Below are positions 34,201-47,200 of a stretch of 64,000 nt of DNA, in pieces (the first letter of the stretch is position 1; each line of letters opens with the position of its first letter). The DNA is taken from NCBI GenBank assembly GCA_037178855.1, contig JASJZC010000005.1, positions 3,844,001 through 3,908,000 of the forward strand, written 5' to 3'. This DNA is from Oscheius sp. JU75 (lineage: Eukaryota; Nematoda; Chromadorea; Rhabditida; Rhabditidae). Under the pieces are notes generated by a model, which saw only the letters and a list, made by a program, of their open reading frames with translations, had not been told where the DNA came from and searched no databases. The position numbers and the translations under genes are program-made.

Positions 34201-36658
34201 TAACTCGGTATGAGGTGAGACAGCGTTGTGAACCTAAAGGGAGAGAGTCAAGAGGATAGACAAAAGTACCTGTCTAACGGGTGCGCCGTGTTCTGTCTTG
34301 CGAATGAACAGATTGTAGGTTTGTACCAGTTGGGCGTTGGTAGCAGGCTCGGCCCATCGGATTTCGACTGTCGTCTCGCTGACATCATGAACTGAAACGT
34401 TCACTGGCGATGAAGGGTGCGTCTCTGAGAATCAATTGACTCTTGAACTAAAGGAGACATACCGTACCCCTCCCTCAAACATTGGTAGATTGTGGACAGA
34501 TCTAAGTTAAGACAGAGGACTGAATGAACTCCCAAAGGCTCCGTGGATCCCTCGCAGATTTGAAGACAGTCCGACTGGACATTCTTCCTTCTACAGCACT
34601 CGGTGTGGTTCCTCTGATCCGCAATACATGGAGCCACTTTTGGCCATTCGCTTCGACACGAAGTCGAAATGCTGATCGTTTCCAGGCTGGACGGGGTTTC
34701 CATTTTACACATTTTCTTCGCACAAACATCTGAGACTCCGTTCGTCTTGCAGCATTCGACCGAATTCGGGAGTTTGCCACTTGGCGGGAGAATTTGTGCA
34801 TTTGTGGAGGCCAGAGCTCTCACCTGAAAGAAAACTAATATGAGATTCTAACAGAACTTACACTGGGTACACTTGATCCGAAAGAGTTCCTCGCAGTGAC
34901 AATGATCACATATCGAGTGGCTGCACGTAGATCGGACAGAGTGTGACAGGTCTCTGTGGTGTTGACATGGTGGAAAGCAAATTCGCGGACGGCAGACGTA
35001 TTGGTCTCCGGGTCTCGAGTGACTACAATGATGTTAGCTCTTTTTTGGCGAACTTCAATCTTGTCTTTCAACTCGGCCACTTCCGATTCGGCTCCTTCTT
35101 CCTCGACCTGTAAAGGAGAGACTTGACAAAATAAAAAAGAACAAACCGATCGAGCTTTGATAGTATGAGCCTCCGAATCCTCGTAGTCTCCGTCCTCCAA
35201 ATCGGTTATTTCAGAATAGTCGCCTGTAAGCAATGGTATTCCCCTGAAAACTTTCAAAGTTTGACCGTATCTAAGAACCTACATTTCTCCTCCGAATAGC
35301 GGGAAGTTGGGTATTTCTGAGATATTCAAGTTATTTCATGCAAGGAAGAAAAAAAAACCTTTGTAGCTGACAGTGTACGAGGAGACGGGATAGTCCTTGT
35401 TATTCGGATGAACGAGTGGAGGGCTCCAACAGACGCTCAGTTTGTCGTGATCAATAGCATTTACTTGTAGACTTTCAGGCGGGTCCGGAAATGGAACTGG
35501 AAAAAGGATCAGATCTTCATTGGACATGCACTATTGACAGAATAGAAACTAGTTCTGGCCATGCACTGAGAAAGCGGAAATTGGAACTGAGGACAAGGGT
35601 TTGACTATTTCAACGTGCGGATCAAACTGTAACGACATACGGTAGGCTCTGTTGTAGCATTCGAAGATCTCTGGGAGGTAGTACAGGCACAGCCGATGGC
35701 TTCTTCGAAGAACCTGTACAGTCAAGATTGAAAGATAATCAAAGATAAGGTCACCTGGAAGTCGGCAGAGCAGAAGTCGTAACAGAAGGAGGGGACTAGC
35801 TGGGTTTTGCAGCAATGCACGTGGTTGCGCGTATTGTTCTGGGTGGCACATGTCAAAAAGTTCTTGTAGTCGTCCGTCTTGCAACTCGTCGGATCGAAAT
35901 GATGTTCGGCCATCTAAACAAGATAATGATCTGTTCTGTAATGCATACTACCTCGCTCGGTTTGCACATAGCTCTGCATGTCGATGAGATTCCCTTCTCT
36001 TGACAACAAGCGGAATAGTCGTACTGGAAAAGAAATAAATGGGTATTTGTGAGAAACCTACCTCGATGTTCTCGTGGAAGCCTCCTTTCAGTCCAGATTC
36101 TGAATTTGTTTTAGTTATTGTTTTCCCCAAAACCTACCTAGTACTTCTACATGAAATTCGAGCAACTCAGACTGGTTGGCCAGCTGACACCGATATCTGC
36201 CCGAGTCCTCGAAGGTTAGATTTTTCAAAATAAGAGTGAAGTCCTCCTTTGCACAGCTGCAACACTGGTTGTCCACACAGGCGAAGCCTGGACTACACGG
36301 CTCCGAATCGGAACACTGTCCAGAACAGCCTATAACTAACTTGTTATATTTTTTTCTTGAAACTAACCTTTGTCGTAGTCCACATCTATTTTGTGTTGTA
36401 GTTTGTAGGCAGAAGAGTCGCCGGAAGCATTGACGAAGCCAGTACCGTTGAAAATGAGAAGGTCGTCTTTGAACCAGTTGACATTGGACGAGCAAGAGTT
36501 AAGAATACACTGTAGTTGGGTGGAAAAGCCTTGGATCACAGTCAGATATCCCTCATCGTCTTAAATAAATTCATATTAATTTGAAAATGAAAAGTAATAC
36601 CTGTTGTGAGATGGAGCTCTTGGCCTCTGACGGCTAGCAGTAGCAGAAGCCACCACAT
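31219..36658 (-). CDS. Ig / FnIII / DB-module transmembrane receptor (IGDB-like)
   Basis: Large single-pass surface protein of the nematode IGDB type. The start at 36658 gives a signal peptide (MWWLLLLLAVRGQELH), then an Ig domain (LQCILNSCSSNVNWFKDDLL ... EDSGRYRCQLAN). Repeated DB modules follow, marked by paired CC...C...C cysteines (YSACCQEKGISSTCRAMC, HCCKTQLVPSFCYDFC, VECCKTNGVSDVCAKKMC, TECCRRKNVQSDCLQIC, ECCKAQGVSSTCMQHC, RCCEQESVPHDCLTGC). They are interleaved with FnIII repeats (PESLQVNAIDHDKLSVCWSP, KNVRVSLIRHNSVTISWEE, ENVHIAWNTGARVNMTWDTV). A second Ig (IICTVEGYPTPTISFEKDGK), two more DB modules and a last FnIII lead to the transmembrane helix (LLYVLLAMFIVCVIVV). The cytoplasmic tail, with FENPAY, ends SKLESA at 31219. 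About eighteen introns, one only 28 nt (32042-32069). Adhesion or signalling role inferred. Confidence 0.8.
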
Positions 36659-37506
36659 TTGAGGAGTTAACCACCTGGATTCGAAAGAGGATTAGAGGAG
36701 TAAACAATCTTGCTCAAAACACGAGAGAGGGGGCTTAATTCAATGAGAGTAGGACACTTAGGGACCGACCGTGACCTTCGAATTGTGTTTTCGGGAAACT
36801 TCCTTGACAGTTCCCAATGAAAATATTTTTCAAGTACATTAGTAGTAACAGAGATTCCAAACAACTTTAGTGTCTGCAGGCAGATCACACTGAATCTAAA
36901 ACGTTCCAAACTTAGGACAAAAAGGTCAACTGTAGCGAAAGGAAGTGAGCCTACAGGTAGGTTCTGTCTTTCAAGGATAACCGGAGAACCTAATGTATTA
37001 CAGCGGGAATTTAACGACTGTCAAAGAGAGGGAACAGAACTGGCCGGGATGATTGATGGCAACTGAAAGAAGGAATAAAAACAGATTGAAAGGAACTTTT
37101 CGAATAAAGTGGAGCAGAGGTCATGCGGAAGTGGCGCAAGCTTTTCTGTTTGGTCACTCCTCCGTCTCTCGCCCAGTTGTTCTTTTTTGATAGACCTTTC
37201 TGTGATAGAGAGGAAGTATTGAAGAGTAAAAGACGACAGGAGGGGTGCAGGGTCAATGGAATCGATGTACCGTCAAGGTCGTTCGCGCTCATTTCAACAG
37301 GAACATTCTTCTGACCAGTCGAAAAGGACCATTTGGGAAGTAATAGTAAGGGGAGAGAGTCGAGGAGGGAGTAAACAAGTCGTTTCTGGAGGGAATCACG
37401 AGCACGTCAGGATAATACTCTTATTAGGAAAAGACTGGGTTTACTTGGTCATTTTTCGCGTATAATCTTTGTTTTCATAGAAGAATGTAAATACAGTTAT
37501 AATCAG
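36659..37506. other. Upstream region of the IGDB-like gene, no supported gene
   Basis: About 850 bp with short frames on both strands and no motifs; presumed promoter of the IGDB-like gene. Confidence 0.4.
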
Positions 37507-37770
37507 ATGGAAGCTCAGAATGTGCAGGGGCAGATGTTCGGGAGGGATGAGGACGCCCGGGAGTTTTTGGCCGGACGCCAATTAGGAGGTCGGGTGCGAA
37601 TGTCGATAGCTGACCCGAAAGACCTTTCAGAACAATCGAGTCTGAATGTCCGAATGCCCGTGTTTTTGGGATGGCCATCCTCGATCAATCCGGGAGGGAG
37701 AACACCTGCAGATTCTTTGGTCATTAGACGGGAGTCACACGGGAGGAAGTTCGTCGAGAATTCTGAATAA
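37507..37770 (+). CDS. Hypothetical 87-aa protein
   Basis: An 87-codon frame from an ATG to a stop that overlaps an AATAAA signal. Composition is coding-like, with segments FGRDEDAREFLAGRQLGGRV and RMPVFLGWPSSINPGGRTP, and a basic C-terminal part. No signal peptide, membrane segment or known domain, and no clear trans-splice acceptor upstream. It may be a short gene, a terminal exon or chance; function unknown. Confidence 0.25.
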   Translation: MEAQNVQGQMFGRDEDAREFLAGRQLGGRVRMSIADPKDLSEQSSLNVRMPVFLGWPSSINPGGRTPADSLVIRRESHGRKFVENSE

Positions 37771-39812
37771 AAGTAGAACTTTTTAAAAAAAAAACTGAAC
37801 TGTTGCTTCCAATTTGAAGAGGGTAGGCGATACCGACTAATGCGTGTTTCTTTGTCCCAGCCAAAAGTAAACAACATTTATCAAGGTGCTGGAACTGACC
37901 GCATGCCTCGGTCCAGTTGCGCTCCTTTCATTCCTGCAGTTCTCGTTATGCGCCTAAGGCGATTTGTCCGTCCCAAATATTCCCATCCACTCCCTCCAAC
38001 GGAATTGACTCGCAGTAGCGGAGGTTGATCCCGCAGTTAAGGGCCTGTTTTTAGTCAAAACGATTGGGGCGAAACTGGTATTACTCACCGCCGCAAACTG
38101 TTTTTGAGGAATTACCTTTTCCATTCGCTCCAAAGACATTGTCGAATTCCAGTCTTTCTCATGTTGTTGTTTGTTTCCAGCTATTTCCGACCGAACATTT
38201 GCCATTGGCAACAGTCTGTTTGTCTATTTCGTGGCAGAAAATATAAAGAGAAAGAATCTTGACCTTCTCCTCTGGCAGCAATTGTCCCCGGGGGCAAAAC
38301 AAGTTTTCAACAGTCTCTTTCTCTATCAGATGTCGACCTTGACCCTCATGTTTTCTTTGTCTCTTTCAAATAATCAAAGATTTCAAGAAAGAGAGAGAGA
38401 ACTGTAGTTTCGAGGAGTAACATAACCGGTCTGCTCGTTGCCCCTCGACCCTGCCCTGTTTGTCTTCACTTTTCCAGCCCCCTGTCGCTGTTAATGTAAT
38501 CGATGTCAGCGCCTATACAAATTTGCTCAAGGAGCGAAATCTGAGGGATTCCCTGGGGCCTTTTAGACAACCCGCGAACTGTCCTGCTCCGTCCTAATCT
38601 CTGGCGATAACAGACATTCTACACGCTGCCGCTAACAACTGTTTGCCCTTTCGTCATATGCTAATGGGACTTTTTCGATGTTTACTCAAATACTCTTCCG
38701 CCCACGAAAGTGTTCGGACCATTGGTGTCGAAGAAAGGGTTTGCCCCCTGACTCATTTCTCTTTGCAAACCGTGGGAACGTTGTTCTCGGGGAACACTTG
38801 AGAGGAACTGAGAGGTTACCTGTCTCACCTTTGCAGCTACAAGAGGATCTCTGACAGGAAACAGTTCGATCCAACAATTCTCAAAAAAGATCGTTCTGCG
38901 CCCACTTCATTGCCCAATCTATTGTCTGATTGGCTTCCCACAGTCTCCCTTCTGCAATTCTCCACGTTTCTCCCTCATTGCAAGTAAAACTCCAGTTGGA
39001 CAACTGTTTGGGCCAAGCAAATATTCTTCAATTGGCGACTGCAATACGCATTTTTCGTCGCGTTCGAAACTCTAGACGAGACTGTTGACCTGTGACCCGT
39101 TTAAAAGGTTCCGTTTCTTTGTTCGTCCTTGCTTCTTCTTCCCTGCGAGAAGACTGGGTAGTTCTTGAACTGATCAAGGATGAAACAAGTTGACTGAAGA
39201 GTTGATGTCCGAACCTCTGTGGCAAAGACGTGTGCAGATGCGCAATTTGTTTGATGAAATGAGGGATCGGTCCGGCTTGCGGACTGCGGTCTTGGCGCCA
39301 CCCTGGTGTTTACCCCGCCAAATCTCCCACCTTCTGAAGCTTCGTCTTCATTGTCAATTGAGCTCCGCCTTCCCCTCTCCGCCCAGTAACTCCTTGACCC
39401 GCCTCGTTCTCTGCTTCCAAGAACATTGGAATTCAACCGGGTCTTTTATTTTCCATCCTATCACTTCTAACATTTTCTTCTGTCACAAGACCTTCTAGAT
39501 AAGCTACCTTTCACGAGACTCAAATTCTTTCTATCTATTACCCATAAAATCGAGTGCAAGGGTCATTGCCAGCATAGGATAAGTCGACGAAAAAGCGGAC
39601 TGGTTCGTGGTCACTTCGAATCCATCCTTGATCTGGCCAGTCTGGTTTCTTGCCTTATTCTCTTACGTCAATTGTCCTTTTTGGAAAAAAGACATCTATT
39701 GTGGTTGCTTTGTTGTGATGCCCAGCGGCAAGGTCACCTCCGGCCATTAATACACTTTTTACGTAACAAGCCACATTGTTTCCTCTTCGCCTCTGCCAAT
39801 CAGCCGTCCAAT
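37771..39812. other. Long gene-poor region upstream of QSOX
   Basis: About 2 kb with C/T-rich stretches (for example 39290-39460) and an AG-rich run near 38390. Short frames on both strands carry no recognisable motif and no RNA gene is visible. Unusually long for this compact region; may hold regulatory elements or an unrecognised noncoding gene. Confidence 0.45.
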
Positions 39813-39823
39813 TGTCTTTTCAG
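39813..39823 (+). promoter_or_regulatory. Spliced-leader acceptor directly abutting the QSOX start
   Basis: TTGTCTTTTCAG ends exactly at the ATG at 39824, which fixes the start codon if it is used for trans-splicing. Confidence 0.55.
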
Positions 39824-42304
39824 ATGTTTCGGTGGACGCTCCTGCTAGCGTTCGCCCTTGTCCCATCGGCAAAAGCGGTCTTGTCTTCTGCCAACTACGT
39901 GCCTCTTGGATCCAATCCCACTCTCTACACTCCCGGATTCGACCCCATCTGGCATCTGGATCAGGCCACTTTTGCTGATACTGTCCTCAACCAGGACCAT
40001 GTCTTCGTAGTCGAATTCTACGCTGACTGGTAACTCTCGTAATTTTGCCATAAAAACAGAATAACTGTAGGTGTGGACACTGCAGAGCCTTCGCCCCATT
40101 CTATCGTCAATTCGCCTCCATGGTTAAGGAATGGGGTAGTGTGGTGACAGTGACAGCTATGAACTGTGCCGATTCGTTCAATTCTCAGGCCTGCAGGGAC
40201 AACGGAATCACACACTATCCTATGCTCAAGGTGAGTCCGCGTGCGTTTTTTGCCGTGTAATTTGAGTGTTGACATTAATCGACAAGACTTCCGAGAAACG
40301 AGCGAAGCGAGACGTGAGCGAGCAAACAGAACAGACATCCGGATTTATCTCAAAGAAACTTTGCTAATCACGTGTCTTCAAAGAGGCCAATAAACACGCA
40401 AAAGGCAAAAGATAAGCACTTGACCTACCGGTATTTGGGTGTGGTCGACGAGTATTTTCGATGATCGATGATTGCAGTACTTCCCTCGATCAGCCAGACA
40501 ATACAACCAGGCGATCAACATGGAGACGCCTCATTCTCCAGAAGCCATGAGGGAAGCTCTAATGAGAAATGTAGCCAACGAGTACACAATCAATCGTTAT
40601 CCGGACTGGCCTGTCTTCACTCATCTGAATGTGAACAGTCAGGTTTGGTCGATGGATCTAGTCGAGACTGTCCTCTGTTTTAGACTACTTATGGCCAACT
40701 TTGGAACGGAATTCCCGAGACAGCCGACTACATGGCTATCGTTTTTGAAGAATACGACGGTATTGGTGCTCAGGTATCGTTTTCCTGAGTGGTGTCAAAA
40801 CGAGAAAGTCTTTCAGTTTCTTCTTGACATGTCTTCTCGTGGCAACGTGGTAAGCTTGTGGTCTGTTTTCCTTTGATTATAATCTTGAGTTTAGGTCGGA
40901 TCTCGTCGTGCTCTGGCTTCTTCGCCTCTCGTCTCTATGCTCCGCATTCGAGAATTTCCGACTGTGGCTCTGTTCAGAAGAGATCATCAGCAGGCTCTCT
41001 ACATGAACAATAAGTCTAATCGAAAAGCATTCATTGGATGGTTTTTAAGATTCGGAAACACGACCTACACGGATTTGGATCGAGTGATCATGCAGGATTC
41101 TCGAGCCTTCTTTGGTCAACAACAAATGCTTTTGACCACTACCACTCCGAGACCAACCACCACAACTACAAGAACACCCATCATTGATTGTCAGACGTAT
41201 CCAGACAGGTAATTGAATGTCTTATCTTGTCCATAAGCCCATTCAGATGTCGCGACATGTACTATGTCTCCGAGACGGACATGCTGAAAGCAGTTCATTA
41301 TGCTCTGTACGACGAAGTTATCCGATCTCCCGGATACATTCAAGGAAGCAACTTCACGGCTCTGGCTGATTTTGTGTCTCTCCTATCCAACCACTTTCCT
41401 GTCCTCTCTTTCACTACCGAATCAAGACGAGCCAAAAGAACTAGCTCAACTGTGAGCCCAGTCTTGTTCGGATTGTTCAAAGAAAATTTTCAGATTCTCA
41501 AAAGCAGTGAGCGTGCTCGTCTCGTGTTCAGTCATCTTCGCGAATATCTGGACGCTCGACGATCTCAAAGAATAGTCTCTGTGGATGACTACAAGAGACA
41601 GTTCGAAAATGTTGAGGTATCTTTTAATCGGGCTGTTTCGACTATTTTTGAACATCTAGAGAGTGTATGCCAATCCGTTCCCAGTGAACTCGACCTGGCA
41701 ACACTGTAGAGGAAGTAATCCGATGTTCCGAGGATACACTTGCGGTCTCTGGACCACCTTCCACGCTCTCACTGTTCATACGTACATTGACACAATCAAG
41801 GACGAACAGGTTGACGCTCTCAAGCCGTTGAAGGACATCCAGGTAGGAACAGTTCCTCTTTCAAGACCATTCTCGTTCTCAGGGATGGGTCAATGGCTTC
41901 TTCGGCTGTCAACATTGTAAGGAACATTTTATGCATATGACTACGACTCTATTCCCAATGAACGAACGAAGGGTCAGTTTGAGATTGAAATGGATGAATC
42001 AAAAGAGAATTCAGGTGCGACATCCTCACGACATGATGACGTACCTCTGGAGAGCTCATAACATTGTCAACAATCGTCTACATGGCGACCAAACAGAAGA
42101 CCCTCAATTCCTCAAACTGCAGTTCCCTTCGACATTCCTTTGCCCCACTTGCCATCAGGGAGGCCAATTTAGCAGAAGACAGGTATCGCAGACAAACTGA
42201 TCGAAGAATAGGAAAGAGTTCAGGTTCGAAACTTCTTGCTCCGCTATTACGGCAGTATCCGGCCTCACAACCGATTGGCCAATCGTCGACTCGCCTTCTT
42301 CTAG
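39824..42304 (+). CDS. Quiescin sulfhydryl oxidase (QSOX)
   Basis: Flavoenzyme of the secretory pathway that makes disulfide bonds in proteins and reduces oxygen to peroxide. The start at 39824 gives a signal peptide (MFRWTLLLAFALVPSAKA). The thioredoxin domain has FVVEFYADWCGHCRAFAP, with the CGHC redox pair restored across an intron at 40032-40070. A linker domain follows (NPWFGGM-like region not clearly seen), with TTTTRTP-type low complexity near 41130-41190. The Erv/ALR flavin domain has CGLWTTFHALTVHTYID and FFGCQHCKEHFMHMTTT, with the catalytic CxxC, then RHPHDMMTYLWRAHNIVNNR. A further CPTCH pair near 42150 matches the C-terminal QSOX CxxC. The last exon ends RLAFF at 42304 without a transmembrane anchor, so the protein is probably secreted. 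About ten introns. Confidence 0.9.
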
Positions 42305-43168
42305 TTGCTTCTTCCACCCAACTCGTTTGATCTCTATACCTACTGCTGTACATAGTCCATTTTGTGTGCAAGTACTGGTCCTTCTCTTGGACATAGCGGG
42401 TTCTTCCTCATACTTATTTGTGGCCTTCCGCCGACACTCAGAGCTGTATTTTGTGGGTATTCCTTTGCATATTAGTACTCCGAACTAGTGCCTTTGTTGT
42501 ATATTTGTTGACTTATTTGCTTCCCTATAAATCTCGTTCTTACTCTCATCATTGAGGATGAACTTCCAAGAAGTCTGTGTGTCCGTAAGAACAACACGCG
42601 ATCGCACGCAGAGGTGCACCTGGGTCAAAGCACTCACGGCTCGATCTCTGCTCATTTGGATAAACTGTTTTTGACAGTCGGAAGGCTTGCAGCAAACACC
42701 AGTTCATCATGAGCATCCTCTTCACCAGCAGCGACAATCTTTGACCGGACTAGTTTACTTACTTGATCAAACATAATACTCGTTGAACACCACGAACCTT
42801 CGTCATTCAAGATGAGCCAAACAGTCATCCGTTTCGGAAACTAACTTCATAACAGTGTATACTTTCCGAAGTCGAAACAGCCTTTTAGAGGTTATTTGCC
42901 AACGACTACACATTACGGCGAGAAGTACTCACAAAAGGCATTACTCCCAACTAGGGGGACTTTTTTGCGAGCACGTGGACAATGCTGTTGAGTGGGACTC
43001 GACTTGAGACGGCGCCATGATGAGAACTCCGAAGCAAACAGTGCTCCCTTCGTACCTCTCGATCTTGCTCGTAAAACAAAAGGGAAACCCTGAACTATGC
43101 AAAACTGGAACAGTCTTTATTGGCAAAACACACTACACGTACATATGATGGATTCCGTTGATCTGAAA
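42305..43168. other. Convergent intergenic region, no supported gene
   Basis: About 860 bp between the 3' ends of QSOX (+) and the isochorismatase-like gene (-). Short frames only; no RNA gene or repeat recognised. Confidence 0.45.
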
Positions 43169-43829
43169 CTACATCTTGGATGGGACAAGGCCTACATCGG
43201 GGGCAGATACCATGATCAGCTTTTGGACCTCTCGAAACTGAAAGTTTAGATAGTTAGAAAACGAAAACAAGTTACCTTGGGATGATCGCTGCCTCCGAGA
43301 AGACTGAGAATAGCGCACTCCGAGGTCGTGAGCGTGACTCCAGATCTCTCGAGCTGCTTGAAGGCAAACTTCCTGTCCATCAGAGAGCGACTGGAGACGG
43401 CATCGACGACAACATGCACGTTGTAGCCCTTCTCGAGGAGATCCAGGGAAGTTTGGAGAACACAGACGTGGGCCTCGATTCCGACGAGAATGATGTTCTT
43501 CACGCCTTCCAAATGAGGTTCCACGGGAGGCACACACATTGAGAACTTAGTCTTCTCGTAGATGGGAGTATCCTTATCAATTGCTAGCTCCGGTACAGTA
43601 TGGCCCAGTCCTTTCGGATACTGTTCAGTCACGACAGTCTTCATCTGCAGAATACGGGCCGTATCGATCAGACGCTTCGAGGTGACCAGAATCTCCGGAA
43701 AGTACTTGATCGTCGAGCGGAACTTTTCCTAAGCCATTTGTCAGCTGTCAGAAAAGAAAAAACCTGGAGATCACAGACGAATAGAGCCGTGTTGTTCGGG
43801 GTGAGACGACTGATTGCGCGAGAAGCCAT
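43169..43829 (-). CDS. Isochorismatase-like cysteine hydrolase
   Basis: Soluble hydrolase of the isochorismatase-domain family (ISOC1/2-like), whose animal substrates are mostly unknown. The start at 43829 (MASRAISRLTPNNTALF) directly follows a TATTTTCAG acceptor. The expected catalytic triad is visible: Asp in LFVCDLQ, Lys in VVTEQYPKGLG and the nucleophile Cys in VGIEAHVCVLQTSLDLL. Other family blocks are SMCVPPVEPHLEG and VHVVVDAVSSRSLMDRKFAF. The protein ends APDVGLVPSKM at 43169. Only three introns. About 195 residues, normal for the family. Mitochondrial or peroxisomal location cannot be judged. Confidence 0.88.
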
Positions 43830-44285
43830 CTGAAAATAATCGAGGGGCGACAAATTTGAGGACGTGTAAAGCCAAACTGTTAGAGTAAATTCGAAAAAGT
43901 TACCGAAAGCAACATGCCGAACTGATACGAGCAAGACTAAAAGAATCTGGAGCTGCTTGTGGAAGAAAAGCTATTTTCTGCATACTCGATAAATGGGGTT
44001 ATTGACCAGAAATAACAGATGCGACGAAAACATAGATATTTTATGTTTCTACACATGTACAAAAACTGAAAAGACATATTTTGAGAGGGCTATAAATGCG
44101 GTTGAGTAATGGTGTGAGATACAGATTAAACGAGAATTATGTCACTCATATTATGCACCAAGGGATGGCAAGACGAACGAGGATCAACCTAAGTACCTAT
44201 CTTGTTAGAGGGATATATATCACAGAGTCTAATGAGCAAAAAGAGGAGAAGTGAAGGAGGACACGTGTAACATCACAGCTAGAGA
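43830..44285. other. Gap upstream of the isochorismatase-like gene
   Basis: About 455 bp, AT-rich, starting with the minus-strand TTTTCAG acceptor at 43830-43840. The rest lies downstream of the PDZ-GEF stop. No gene seen. Confidence 0.45.
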
Positions 44286-47200
44286 CTACACCCGTGAGAT
44301 TTGTTCTGAGCTGTCTTTGACCACATTCGCTCCTCGAAGGAAGAAACCCGAGGGCTGGGAGGGATAGTGAGGAATAGGGCGATGGCCGAGAACTATTCCC
44401 GGACCTCGATTTTGAGCACTGAAATAAAATTCTCTCAAGTTATCTGATGTGAAATACCTCTTGATTGAGAAGGTTGGGGCTGGAGAGAGAGATGAAGCCT
44501 GAGATACATTGACGGATGGTACTCTTAGATCTGAAACGGAAAGAGTAAGAGATAGAAAGAGGACAGATAGCGAGCGAAGGACAAACATCGAAGTAAGTGA
44601 ACATGCACGGTTTGTTAGCGAATTTGAGCTAAAAAGTACCTAGTACTCATGGTCAGCACACGACATCTCAAATCAACACATCTGCAAAATCGTTATCCAC
44701 TCGAGATGTTCTACCTCAGTCAGAACGAACCTTTTCCGTAAAAGTTTGTGACAGAACTCGTCTCTTGGTTCAAGTCGACTGGTTCGTGTCTTAGAGACGG
44801 CGTTCTTTGGATATCGGGAGCCATGTTTTGACGAGCAGTCACTCGCGGAACGTTCCGCTGGAGACCTCGAGAAACTGTCGGTGTTGAAACGGGGGAAGAT
44901 GCGGATGATCCTGAAGGCATTGACTTTGAAATGTAAGAATTATCACTGAACCTTTGACTTTGCTAGAAGACACAAGAGAGAACATTTTTTGAACGGCTTG
45001 AGGGGACTCGACTCCAAACTTGGCTCCAATGAACCTGCGTTGGTCAGTCGAGGCTGATCCCGTAGAATGAGAGGATACAGAGGATGGTGTGGGGCTGGCT
45101 GCTCTTCGTGGCCGAGTGGCTGAACAAGTGTGATTGATAGAAATATGGGAAACTGACTGGATTGTTGAGGTTCCAAGTCGTAACTCAGTCGATCGAGTTC
45201 CACTTCCGTCTCTATCGTCTTCATATTTTCCAGGTAGGTCTTGACTTTTCGGACCATCAATGCCTGTTCGTAGATCTTTTTCCTCGGCTGACTGTTCTTT
45301 CCTCCCTTCCTCATTGTGGCCACATTTCCATTTTCAAACGAGTTCATATGGAGAAGGGCATCATTGACCATTCCACCACTCTTTTCTGCCATACTCGAGA
45401 TCTCGTACGGTGCACTGCTCAACTTGGTTACGGCTCGAACTGATTTGGCGATGAGACGTAGCTTCTCGAAATTGACCAGCTTATCCATGTAGGTGGGATT
45501 TCCCTCGTGTGAGAAAGTCAAATCCTTCTTGATGACTGGGTATATGGGGATGACTGGCGGCTCCTGAGAGACCTCTGCCAAATGCTGACGGTATTTGGAC
45601 ATGTTCCTCGACGGATCGACCAACTGTTGAACATCGTCCAGCATTCTTACGTACTTTCTGAACAAACGTGCTTGAATAATAATATAAACTTAAGTTACCC
45701 AGAAACGCGTTCCCAGGTCGAATGAAGACGGCGAACAGCTGGTTTGTCCAGACCACTCATGATGGCGAACATAGAATTGAAGTTTCTCAAGTCGCGACAG
45801 TATCGGGCTATTTTGATGAATTTCTTGACCAATTTGGCTCTCTTCTGCACATTTCTCTCCCGACAGACCTCGGTCGCCACCCACCACATTTGTCTGAAAG
45901 CAGTTTTCCCATCCTATAACGTCTGGTCTCACCTATTGAAAACCCGTTCGAACTCCTCCAGTTTCGGAGATCCGTATCTAAAGACCGTCTTCAAATAGGA
46001 AAAAGACTAAAAACCTGGATTTCAGCTGGAAGAGATTGTCGATGTATTCGGTGGGTTCGATGGACGTGAAAACGGAGAAGTCCTGAAGAGTCAGTTGAGC
46101 CGCGACGACTTGGGCATTGAGGAGAAGAAGCTGTGCTTGAGCTTCTTTCAAAATCTCGGGAGCCAATTCGTCCGGAACAAGAGGCTCCGACTTGTTGATA
46201 TTCTTCAGATAGTATCTAAATGAACCGATGTTCCAGAATTCAAATGGAATTTACCGACTGTTGAGAGAAATACGTTCGGCCAAGTTCTCCAATTGATGTG
46301 GCAATCTTTTCTGCTTGATGACACCATCTTCAGTGACAGTACACTCGCAAAGTGACCATTCGAGACTTCCTTCGGAAGTCATACTGAATTCTTGGAGGGC
46401 CAATTGGACCACATTCTGAGCCGTGGTCTCTTTGTAAACAGCCAGGTATTTGAAGGTTTGATCATTTCTAAATGTCTTTTGTATAGGACGAAAAGAATTA
46501 GATACCGGTAGATCTTGAGAACATGCTCTGGACTGTCACTTTTGATTGGATTGTAGTATTGGGAGATTGAGGAGATGTCCGGATTCGAACGACTGGGACG
46601 GATCTCGTGCGATGCTGCTCTTATCTAAGCAGAATCTTTAGAACTATCTCATCGCTTTCTACCTCATCTGCGAAATCCTCATCTTTCGTAGATGAAAGAA
46701 TGGTCAATAGCTTGTCCATCATGCCAGTCTTCGTCCCATTTTTGGAGAGTTTCTTTAGTGGAATCACAGCAGCAATACTGTTCCTTCCTTGGCTATGATT
46801 GGTCTTTTGTTTCTTCGCTTTCAAAGTATCCGTCTTCTCTTGGAGTTCTTTGAAACCAAGGATGTTGCTCTTGACTGTTAAGTTCACACCAATGGAACCC
46901 TGTAAAAGCCTTATGGATTGATACATAACAGACCAACCTTGATGATATCTTCTGCTCGAATGAGTGCCATTCCTCGGACCGACTGTCCATTGATCTCTAT
47001 GATTTCATCCGCTCTTCTCAGTCCCTTTTTCTCGGCTTCGGATTCGGTTTCGACCAAGCAGACGAATATTCCGGCCGTTTCCTCTTTGCCCCCGACAAGA
47101 GTGAATTCCAGTCGAGCATCTTTCCCTTTCCGGCTGTATTCTATCTTTCTCATTCGTGCCTTGACCGAGCAAGCAATGTTCAAAAGACTTTGTTGACTAT

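Noticed and set aside
40720-41215. Frameshift in the QSOX middle region
   Set aside because: Apparent frame changes coincide with GT-AG introns of about 40 nt, so the gene looks intact.
44530-44588. Separate small secreted gene starting MFVLRSLSVLFLSLTLSVS, downstream of the PDZ-GEF
   Set aside because: The leader ends exactly in a strong acceptor (CTTTCCGTTTCAG) that joins the PDZ-GEF in frame, so the hydrophobic frame is more likely intron sequence. A PSGFFLRG segment in the downstream exon looked neuropeptide-like but has no dibasic flanks.
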